From Orientallactaga sibirica (taxonomy: Eukaryota > Chordata > Mammalia > Rodentia > Dipodidae), in NCBI GenBank assembly GCA_036365145.1, contig JAEOAD010000005.1, positions 6,987,001-7,051,000 on the forward strand: DNA of 64,000 bases, given 5' to 3'. The first letter of the stretch is position 1. Each line of letters starts with the position of its first letter. The notes beneath the pieces were generated by a model. It did no database searches. It was given only the letters and a program-made list of their open reading frames with translations, and was not told the origin of the DNA. A program made the translations under genes and the position numbers. Positions 22,997-34,900 of this stretch are shown here, piece by piece.

Positions 22997-25900
22997 CTGT
23001 GGTTGGAAGGAAGTTAAGAAATGAGTCAAAGGTCTTAGTTGTAGTCAGAGAATCTTCATGGAGAAACCCAAAATTAGCTTTGGGTAAGTGGCTCCTTATA
23101 ATTGAAGAGAGATGCTAAATTGGGGGTTTTAAGCAATGGGCTGCAGGGATCCATGTATTCCCCTGAATCACATATGAGAACTGTTGTAAATATACATTTC
23201 TCTGGATGTGCATCTTTAGTTTTCATCAGATTGAAGGAATTTCAGGCCCCACTGACCCAAGAAGACAAAAGGAAAGAAACTATCATCAAATGATAATTCC
23301 TAAAGATGATGTGTCTGCAGGAATCAAGTGGCCCCTAGCTCACAAGCATCTGCAAGATGAAACCAGTTGCACACAAACGGGCCTTTACAGTGGCTTTAGG
23401 TGCCAGAGCTTTCCAGGACATCAGAAAGGGAGATCGCCTCTTATCCTCTCCACAATCCTCCACTGACTGACCCTTTCCCAAAAGAGCTGAGGATGGCCAG
23501 CTTTACACAGCACATACTTCAAAAGAGATCTAAGTAATAGCACGCTGATAAGGTTTTAAAGTGTAATAATTTGAGTGGCCATTACTCATGTGAACCCTAT
23601 TGAATTACTAATCATACTCTGGGAAAGTTGCCAGGAGCTGACAGCTAACCTGTGTGATATGCACTCACAAAAGGCAGTCCGATTGTTGCTTCTATTATAT
23701 AAATGAGCCAACAGAAGGTTAAATTAAATTACTCATGCTTGCCGGGTGTGGTGGTGCACACCTTTAATCCCAGCACTCAGGAGGCAGAGGTAGGAGGATC
23801 ACCATGAGTTCAAGGTCACCCTGAGATGACACAGTGAATTCCAAGTCAGCCTGAGCTAGAGTGAGACCCTACCTTGAAAAACAAAAACAAAACAAAAAAA
23901 TTACTCATGCTTATCATATGAGAATCTGTAAGTACATCATATCTGTCATGTTAAATTCTACATCCCAAGCTAGGATACTTTCTCTGTGTAGCCTCTGGGG
24001 TTATTTCAGCTTGTGATGATTACTAAGTAACTCTCTTTCTAACTACTACCTTCTGAAAAAGTAGTCACGGTGTATGAATCTAGAGGATCCATAAGGACGA
24101 GATGAATGGAAACCCCATCACCCAAGTCCCCTTGAAAGTATGAGATCCTGGCTGGTCCCCAAGGGTGCGCATGGATGTACCTGTGCTGCCAGTCCACCCC
24201 AGGGCTCGATACTGCTGGAGTACCCTGCCCACGGCCTTCTGGTTTCTAGCAACTGCCACCGCTCTTGTCAACCCAAATCGCTGTTTGTAGTACCTCATCA
24301 AGGAGCGATGACCCACTCTGGCACCTGTGTTTCAAAAGAACAATATTGAGACACTGAGCTGAATCGTTCTTTCAAGGTACAGCTGTAAACCAAAGGCTTC
24401 TCCAATCATATCTTTAAGGATATGAGCCTTAGAATATCTAGCAGAAAAAGAGATATACCCATATGTTTTAACACCTAAAGATGAAAAAGTGTTAATTAAA
24501 AAAAAAAAAAAATGAAAGTAAGGGTAAAAATCCTTGACAGAAAGAAGAGTAAGCAAAGAATGGTCAGGTCTACAAGCCACAGTCCAAGTCCAGAACAGAA
24601 ATCAATCCACTGTAAGTTGTCTATTCCAGGGCTTCTCCAACAGGGATGATTTGACCCCTTCAGGGCACATCTGGCTCTCACTGGAGACATCTTCCGTTGT
24701 TTCAGCTGGAGTGCTACTGCCATCTAGTGGCTGGAGGACAGAGATGCCACTGAACACCTTACAGTGCACAAGCCGACGTCCACAGCAAAGTATTATCATG
24801 CTGAAAAGGTCATTAGTGCTGAAGTTGAGAACCTCCCATTTTCTATCTGATGGAAATTGCTTGGTGGACTTTAAAAAGATGATTAAGTTAAATTCTCTCC
24901 AAAGTTTTGCTTATTTAGGAAAAAATTTTGAGATTTCTACTTAAGAATAAGGTACATCTGAGTGATTATTATAGAAAGGACATGCCTAAGCCAGAAGTCT
25001 AAATCCATTTGAGCAGCCTGTTTGCAAACTTACTGGAACACAGTCACCCTCATCTGTGCAAGTATCTCTAGCTGTTTTTGTGCTACCACACAGATCTGAA
25101 ACAGTTGCTGCACAGAAAGAATGGCTCAAAGCCTAAGCTATCACCACTCTGGCACTTTACATGAAAATGCCCCAAACTTTATGTCTCAGCTTCAGAACAG
25201 ATGAAACCGAACAGGGGAAGTTTCAGAGGTGGCTGCAGGCTCCAACAGAACAGTGGTTCTCAATAGATGGTCCTCCGTCCTAGCATAGCAAGGGGGTGAA
25301 GATGGTGCCCAGGTTAATGGCATCAACACGGCCCTAGCTCGCTACTAATAAATACAAGTGTTGCCCTCACGAGAACATAAGTAATTAAATACCTTCCCAG
25401 ATAGGCACAAATACAGAGATATTTAGCAACTTATCCATTGGCATGAAACAGCCGTTCCCACTAAAGAAATATGGCTGGATAAAATCTTGCTTATAGCTCC
25501 TAGGAAACTTTTATTTTTACAGATCTAAAGCCATTTCTTTCAGAACCTTTTATGGGGAAAAAAACAAACACAGTCATGAACTCTCTATGTATGTGGTGAA
25601 AGGATGTTATTTTAGCATCTGAACTCTTGGTGTCAGGTTACTGATCCTCTATACCTGGCTTTGACCATATACCTGCCTACCAAACTGCCCATTCCCACCT
25701 AACAGTCATGTCACTAGTGCCACTGGATACTGAAAAAAAAGTATCTCCTACTGTAATTTCTTACGAGTATTAAGCATTTCTCATGAACCAAGAGCAGTCT
25801 CATCTGGCCAGTCAGCAGCTAAATCAATGTGTCTTCCACATCACTTCCTCCTTCATATTAACTGAAAAGCAAAGCCAAATCTTAATCTCCAAGAGAAATG

Positions 25901-28900
25901 TTCACAGTGCCCTCTACTGGATATTTTCTAACTGGGGTCATCTAATTGCTGATTGTAGCAAAAGTAATGCTTTTGAGACCAGGTACAGGTGACTCAATCA
26001 TCATTAAGCTCTCTATCTTACAATCCTTACCAAATTGGCTTAAAGCTGACATCTCAGTCATACAAAGTGGCTTGTGAATGGTAAAGTTTTCAGAAATAGA
26101 GAGCTGATCCAACATGATGCCACAACACTACATACATTGTTTGTCCAGAGATCTACTTTCTTGAGTTGTCATAAAACCTCCCAAAACTACCAATGAGGCA
26201 CGGGATCAAACCAATAAATGGAGTGCAAGTCTCACCATAAAAAAAAAAAGAATTTTAAGATCTGAAATGACAAACACAATAAAAGCACATATTTCACAAC
26301 AGCGGTGGCTTTTGTTGACTCAGTTATCTGCTTTGTTAGTTTTCTTGGTTTTGGTTTTGAGGTAGGGCCTCAATGTATCCCAGGCTGGCCTCAAACTCAT
26401 TAACGTGGCCAAGCATGACCTTGACTTGACAGACCCTCTTCTCTTGTCTCTACCTGCCACGTGCCAAGGTAACAGGTATGCTCCATAATGCCCGACTGAT
26501 GCACTCCTGCACAGCCTGGGCCTCCTTCAGGACAGGCAGGTACTCTAGCACATTTTGTCACTCAGAAGCTACCCTAATGCCTCATCTTCTGTGGTGATTT
26601 TGGTTTGTATGTGGATGTTTTTGCTCCTGGCTCTCAGTCTTCTCCAGGTCACAGATGTTTTCAACAAGCCATGGCCACAGGAAAAGTGGGCAGAGCCTAG
26701 CGCGTGAGCCGTCCTGGCAGTTTAGTTTTTTTAAAGCACAACGTTCTGTTGCACTTCAACACCAAACCAGTTACTAAGTATAAGTCAAAGACTTTCTCAT
26801 CAGATGCTCTGAAATAACTTGATTCCGTAAGTGGACCCACAGCCATGAGCAAGAAAACCCAGGCTTTAAAAAAAAACAAAAAAAACAGAAAGAGAAAAAG
26901 GACATTCTACCTACTCTCAGGCCATTTTCCTCTTTGACTATAGGAGCAAAGCAAAGCAATCCTCCCCAGGAACTTAAAGGGGAGTGCGGGAAAATAAACA
27001 GGAAACCCCTTATTACTAGAGGACCCAGGGAATCAAATTTGACTTTTAAAAGTCATTTCTGGGCTGGAAAAATGGCTCAGTAGTAGTCAAATGAGACAGT
27101 GGAGACAGGTGTGGTGGCATACGCCTTTAATCCCAGCATACAGAGGACAATGGTAGGAGGAATCCCATGAATTCAAGGTCACCCAAAAACATCTAGTGAA
27201 GTCTAGGTCATCATGGGCTACAGTGAGACCCTACCTCGAAAATCCAAGAAGTACAATGATGTGAATGTTAAACATACTTGGTGCCCTGGAAGTAAGAGGA
27301 AACTTTCATCATCCAGGAAAGGAACAGAAACAAGTTCTGGAACAATCTCCTGAGTGGGGGGAGGTGAAGTGAAGATACTTCTTATGGGAGGGGTAGGAGT
27401 AAGACACAGGTGCTGCATAAAGACCCACAGGAGGGGACCACAAGGAATAGCACGCGACATGAGGGACCAAAAGCTGGAGAAGCCGATAGAATTTGCCCAC
27501 TACAGAAATCTAGATGGCAAAAAATAGACTGGTGTTTTGCTGGGTGTGGTGGTGCCCACCTTTAATCTCAGCACTTGGGAGGCTGAGGTAGGAGGATCGC
27601 CATGAATTCAAGGTCAGCCTAAGACTACAATTTCAGGTCAGCCTGCATTAGAGCAAGGCACTACCTTGAAGAAAGGAATGGAAAGGACAAAGGAAAGGAA
27701 GCAAGGGGAAGCTGGCTGTAACACCCATAAACCAAGAGGCTTCATTTCACAAATTGCCGCCAGCTGGGGACCTGACATTCGGAACACGAGTTTATGGGGA
27801 CAAAACCTAATTCAAACCACATCATACAACCACCAGAACACAAGTGTATTTTCCTCCGTCCCTCCCTCCCCCTTCTTTTTTTCTTTCCTTTCCTAGTTAG
27901 AGCAAAGCAACACTCTGACATGTTGATGACAACACAAACATTTACTTTAAATTTGAGGTTCTGTTTCCCTCAATATGGTATGTAATTGACGGAGCTAGTC
28001 CTCTTCCACAGCACATCCATATTAAGCTATTTTTTTCCCCAGGTAGAGTTTCGCTCTAGGCCAGGCTGACTTGGAATTCACTCTGTAGTCTCATGGCGGG
28101 CCTCCTACCTGTGCCTCCCGAGTGCTGGCATTATGCACTTACCAGAAGGCAGAATCAGTTCCATGGTTTCATCATCATATTCCAAGTTCTTATCTGAAGA
28201 CAACTCATCAACCTCATCTGGAGCCTCTCCTTCCTTGTGATCCGGGTAGCTACTCCTGTAACAGAGGAATGGCGTTAATAAATTCTTACTTCAACTTACC
28301 TCAGAGACGGGAGTGCATTTGCAAACATGGCAAAGCACTAGTTACCTCCAGGGCCTGCCCACTGAAAGGGTTCAGGAATAGACAATTCGCCAGCACTTCT
28401 TTGTAGTAAAAGTCAACAAGTGACCCATAAGAGGACTTGTTCTGCATATTTGTTTTTCTCTATGAAGGTTACCAATGCGGAGGATGGAACACAGAACTGG
28501 ACATGCAGCTACAGGTGACTGTGACACAAGTTCTAGAGCAGTGCTGGCCAACACAATTGATAAGGATATGCCTGTGTTTCTCACATGTTAGCTTTAGACA
28601 TGTAGGCTTTCAAGTGAGGCAGTGTGCAATGTGACTTTTGTGTATAATGTGGTGGGTGCATGGCGTATGCACATGTATGTGCCCTTGCAGTGTCCTGTAC
28701 GCTTGCCTGTGGTGGGGACAGCTCACCTGCAAAGGCCAGAATGAACACTGGATGAACCTATCCATCACTTTTTTGACTGGTTTTGTTTTCAGAAACATCT
28801 TCTTTTACTAATTTGGAGCTTGTGGGGCTCCACAGATTCTCCTATCTCTCCTCCCCTGTGATGCCAGGGTTACAGGCACATATGGCCACAGTCAGCTCTG

Positions 28901-31900
28901 TTACAAGATATCAGGAGATTTGAACTCAGGCAGTTCCAGGCCCCCTTGGGCCCTCATGCTTACACAGGAAGCCATCTCTCCAGCCCTGAATTTGTAATTT
29001 ACCTTTTAATTCATTTAAATAGCCATAAGGATAGACCTAGTAATTATCACACTGGACAGTGTAGTTCTAGAAGCTCTATGTTCTTAGATATACTGAAAAT
29101 TTCATATTTATATGAATACACGGAAAACTGGACAAATAACAGTAAAATATTAACAGCTAGATAACCATTATTTCTAATAGTGCAAAACTGACACCTACTC
29201 AAATGTGTATCTGCAATAGATAAGCCACTGGGAAGCATTCAATGTAATCTTCTACAAGTGAAAACGAATGGCCTGTATCATACGCAATAGAAAGAACAAG
29301 TCTCACAAATGTCAAGTTGAGTAAAGGAAGCCAGATCTAACAGTGTACTTTCTTTGCAATTCCAATTATACAAAGTTCAAAAGCATGCAAAACTTAGTAA
29401 GTAATGCTCTGCTTGTAGGTGAGAGGGCTAGTTACTGGAAACACATACAAGGGAGAAGTCAGGGCATTATGAAAGTTCTATTCTTGTAATTAAAACTTCA
29501 CTGGGATGAATTATGATACACGTATGTCTGCACCTTTCTATAAATTTACCCTTCGTTAAAAAAACTCTAAGTAAAAAGCAAGGTAGGCTTGGTTACTTTA
29601 GAAACAAAGGAAGAGTTATTTTCCAAGTTTTCTTTATTGAGCCTTATAAAGTTTTCTTTTTAAAGCAAAGAAATATCCATTTTTTGTATAAAGACTTATA
29701 CCATTTCTCATTTCTAGCAACCATGAAGTTCAAAAAAGCATCATTCAGGGCTGGAGAGATGGCTTAGCAGTTAAGGCGCCTGCCCGTTAAGCCTAAGAAC
29801 GTCAGTTCCAATCTCCAGGTCCCATGTTTAGCCAGATGCAAAATGACACAAGGGCACAATGCCGCACTTGCCCACCAGGGGACGCATGCATCTGGATTTC
29901 GTTTGCAGCGGCTGAGAGGCTGCTGGAGCACCTATTCTCTATCTGTCTTCCTCTCCATATCTCTCTGACTCTCTCTCTCCAAAATAAAAAAATAAAATTT
30001 TAAAAATTTAAAAAAAAAAAAAAAAGCATCATTCAGCCAGGTGTGGTGGTGCACACTTTTAATCCCAGCACTTGGGAGGCAGAGGTAGGAGGATCACCAT
30101 GAGTTCAAGGCCACCCTGAGACTACACAGTGAATTCCAGGTCAGCCTAGACTAGAGCAAGACCCTACCTTGAGAGAAAAAAAAAAAAAAAAAAAAAACGC
30201 ATCACTCAGACAAAAGGAAATTCATTTTTTGCCTCTTTGAGGCACTAGAGACCAAACACAGGTTCTTATTCATGCATTTAACCACTGGGCCAAATCCCAA
30301 CTAGGAAATTAAATGCCTTAGCCATTCACATTAGTTGTCAATCTTAATTCAAATTAACAGTCTTACCACACTCAGTAAACAAGAGTAACAACAAAAGGCA
30401 CTATCCCATAGATTCTAAAAGGAAAGATAATTAAGTAAATAAAAAAAAAAAAAAAAAAAAAGGAAATTGGCAATAAAAGCTATGAGAACAGATAAAAGGA
30501 TTAGGAAGGCATTGCTGTTTTATGAAAGTTAGTCATGGACAGCCACCCTAGGAAGGCAAATTTTATGTAAGCCTTTCAGGAAATGAGGACTAAGTCACTA
30601 TAGTCTCTGGACAAAGGTTACAGGCAGGTGACAGGGAAGTACAGAGGTTAATATATGATCCCTTGGAATCCAAAGTGCAAAACGTGAGAACACAAGCATC
30701 TTAGCTAAAGTCAGTACACCTACAACACTGTGAGCAAGTAAACTCTTCTACCTTGACCTTGAGGAAGAGGGGAACCCTGGGAAGACTTTGATCTGGCTTC
30801 ATATTAAAAAGGGTCCCTCTGGCTAGCTCTGAGAACATAACCCAATAAATGGGTAGTAAGGATGAAAGTGAGGAGATCAGGCAGGAAGCAAGCCTGGTGA
30901 TGGATGGTAACCCTAACTTGGGATGAAGAAGGAAAGACAAGAAAAACAGTCACATTTCAAAGACAACTTGAAGGTAGATAATAGGAATTGGTCATGTAAT
31001 TCTAACATGCTTGCATGAAATAAAATAGAAAGGATGAGTACAAGGTTTTTGACTTACATACCTGGAAGGACAGAATTACCATTTACTTAAGATGGAGCAG
31101 GTTAGGATGAATCTGAACGCAGCACACATGTCAAGGAAAGCTAGTCTGGAGTCGAGGGAAAGATTGTATTAGATACAGACTTGGTAGTCGTGAGCCCATA
31201 GGAGGTAATGAAATCTACCAGACTGGGCAGGACCGTGAACATGTAAAACAGATGGGGCTCAAGAGGTTAGAAATCTGAACACAACATTCCGAGCAACTAC
31301 AGGTAGTGGCCCCTGACTTGATCTTTGGTATTTGCTTTGACCACACCCAACACCGTCAGTCAAAAAGTCAAACACACTAACTAAGCTGCCAGGAAACTTG
31401 AGGCTAAATCTCTGTCTGTGGAGGATGCTTCTACCTAGCATACAATCTGTCTTCTCCACTGTCACCACCTCTACCCCTAATTATGCCCATTAACTGCAAA
31501 ACCTAAACTGCAAAAATGAGAAATCAGGGAGAAAAGGCAAAGTAAAGATCTAAACACTAAATTTTATGTATCACATGGGTCATGCATACTTGACATTGTA
31601 ATTACACATACCTATATATATCCCTATGCTACATCACAGGAAGTAACAACAGAAACAAGTTATTAATGAGTACCTAACATAATGAATAAATTGTTCCAGT
31701 CTCGTTAGGATCATCTATGGGATAATCTCATCATCAAATGCTAGGGTCTGGCCTAGGTAGCCACCATCTCAATTTCCCTAAGAAAGAGCTGGCAGTTTAA
31801 GGCCTCTCAGGGAAGCCAAAATGTGATGCCTATTTTTCATAGGTCTCTTCACAAGGTAACGAGCAAAAATGAACTTCTATTTAACCACAAAGAACAAAAA

Positions 31901-34900
31901 CAAGTCAGGCAAGCTTCAGTTTGAGTCTGAAGTCCTCACTTTCCTAGACACACTACAGTGAGGTTCTACACAGAGGTGCTAAAGAGTTAAGAAAGTATAG
32001 AACAAAGCTGGGTGTGGTAGTGCCTGCATGTAATCCCAACTCTTCAGAAAGGCTAAGGAAGCTGGGGCTTGGTGCCACATGTCTTTAATGCCAGCTGAGG
32101 TAGGAGGATCACTGTGAGTTTGAGGCCAGCCTAAGACTACACAGTGAACTCCAGGTCAGCCTGGGCTCGAGCAAGACCCTACCTCGGGAAAACAAAACAA
32201 TAAACAAAAAAAAAAAGGCTGAGGGAGGATCTAAAGTTCAAGGTCAGCCCAGGCCACATTCATGAGACCCTAACTTTTTCTTAAAAGGAGAACATATAAC
32301 ATCACTCACTACACTACTAACATGAAGACCTCAGCTCAGTTCATATGGAACTGCAGACTTACCTAAAGTCATAGAAATCTGCGAATTCCAAAGCAGCATC
32401 GCCGTCCGTGAAGAGCTTGCAGTGGCTCTTGTCGTTCATATGCGCCTGCACTGCCTCAGTGGAGTAGAAGGATCTCCCTTTCTCGTTGCACCACAAGCAA
32501 ATCTTGCCAACACCAACTTTCTCGCCTGGTCAAATTATTTGAGGAAAAAGAAAAGATTAGTTTTTTGTAGCCAGGTCAAATCTCACCATTTATCTGTGCA
32601 ACTCAAAAAACATCAAAATTGGGGCTGGAGAGATGGCTTAGCAGTTAAGGTGCCTGCCTGCAAAGCCAAAGGATCCTGGTGTGACTCTCCAGGCCCCACG
32701 TAAAGCCAGACACACAAGGGGGCTCATGCATCTGGAGTTCGTTTGCAGTGACTGGAGGCCCTGGTGTGCCCATTCTCTCTCTCTCGCTCTTTCTCGCCAA
32801 TAAATAAATAATTTTTTAAAGTACCAAAAACACACACACACAAACCTAAAAAAAAAAAAAAAAAAAAAATTTTGTTTTTCACAAAAACAAGCAACTTGTT
32901 AAAGACTATTGAGAAACACAAAATAAAACGTGATCTTCAATAATGTGTATTTCCAATTAAAAGGATAACTGTCATACCTACCCAAATACCTAATCAGTCC
33001 CTTCAGGTCTGAAAGATATTCTATATCAGGAATGAAGAAGCTGTGGGCTTTAGTCATGTGAGCCACATTCTTCATAAGGGAGCTTGAGTGATGGGAGCAA
33101 AACAAGCAGTCTGTTAGTGGGATGGCGCCCAGGGGGGGGCTTTCCCCAGCCTCCTCCTCAGCATCCTGCTCCTCCAAGTCGTCCTCACATTGCAATTCCT
33201 CCTCCTCCTCCGAGTCAATGTCTTCCCAACCTTCAAATCAGAGTTTTGAAATGCAAAGTTACTTTTTACAAAGTGATAAACACAGTAAGACATCGCAATT
33301 ATTCATATGAGGCATTACAGCCTGGTATTTCCCCTTGAAGTCAAATCCTCTTTCAAGATCTCCATTTGACTACACTGAGGCCTGTATACTAAGAAGCTCC
33401 TGAATCTTTCTTTTCCAGTACACAGTGAACGTCAAATGGTCTCTCATCTCTTTCCTATGCCTCACAGCACCTAGCTCAGGGTTTAACAGCTGTCTCATGG
33501 CTGGGTGCTTTTAAAAACTGGTATCCCAATGCCTACTGTTTCTGTCTGTTGCATGGATGAGGGGTAGGGTCCATGAACTGCTTGCTATAGGAAGAAACTA
33601 AATCACCAATGAGACAGTGTAACAGGTGAGGCCTCTGTGAACCCACATAAATGGACTCATGTCCCTAGAGCAAGGCTTGAGGTACTACTAACCCTCCTTG
33701 CCTTTTGCTCCCCCCTCCATGTGAGTAGTCAGCCCATGCTCCTTCTGCCTTTTCCATCATGAGAACAAATCACAGGAAAATCCCCCACAGAACAGGCCCT
33801 CACCAGACAAGGACACTGTTAGCAGCTTGATTATGAGAAATTATGAGAAACTAAACCTGTGCTATTTATAAATTACCCGGCCTCAGATATTTTGTTAATG
33901 AATCAGGAATGGCCTCAGATGAGAGACCAACACCATCAGGGTCAAAGTGTGGGGTGAAGGAAAAAAGGAACAAATAGCTGCAAGAGTCAGAGGCTACGTT
34001 GGTGGCTCAAACTACACAGTTCAGGATCACTAGCTGTGTCTGACCTCATCTTTCAGCACAAATAAACTGAGTGAAAGGCAAAGGCCTAACAAGGAACCCA
34101 CGAGAATCAGAGATTCTACAATAGTGGGCCAACAGACTGTCTTCTAGTGTGAAGGTGTAAAGCTTCCTCATTCCAAACAAAAGAGCCGTCCACCCTGGGA
34201 GTATTTATAAAGCATCTATTCTTTTCAGTTAAGCCTTTAGGTTAGACAAAACTCCCTGTGGCATTTCACAAATACTCAGACACCACCTACACTCATCATC
34301 ACTGTAAAACGTCATGAGGAAGCCCATCATTTAGACCACGAATCCAGGCTAATTCTTTAAAAGGCATTAAGGAAGTTTCATATAAAATGCAACTGGAAAA
34401 AACTGAAAGCCCACCTTTCAAGGATTAAAGTGCTCAAACAACTACTTACACTGTTCACATCAGACCCACCAAAAAGATGGTGAGGGGGACAAGGGCAAGC
34501 ATAAAAAAATGGAGTCCTAGGACTGGAGAGATGGCTTAATAGTTAAGGCGCTTGCCTGCAAAGCCAAAGGACCCAGGTTCGATTCCCCAGGACCCACTTT
34601 AAGCCAGATGCACAAGGGGGCCCGTGCATCTGGAGTTGGTTTGCAGTGGCTGAATACATATGAGAAATTTCATATACATGCATATACATATATATATATA
34701 TATGAAATTTCAAAGCAATAAATAAAATTAGCAAAAAGGTGTTTGTTTTTAAATGGTATTCCTCCAGGCCTGTGATCCCAGGTACTGTCCAGGCTGAGGC
34801 CACAGGGAGCCCCCAGCTGAAACCAACGCCCCTGTGGCAGAGCCATCACCTTCCTCGTCCAGGTCCTCCTGCCCGTCCTCCTCGTCCTCGTCGCCGTCCT

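Noticed and set aside
25245..25340. 'cagtggttctcaa' as a hAT terminal repeat
   Set aside because: Only the terminal motif matches; the following sequence does not follow a MER consensus I know.
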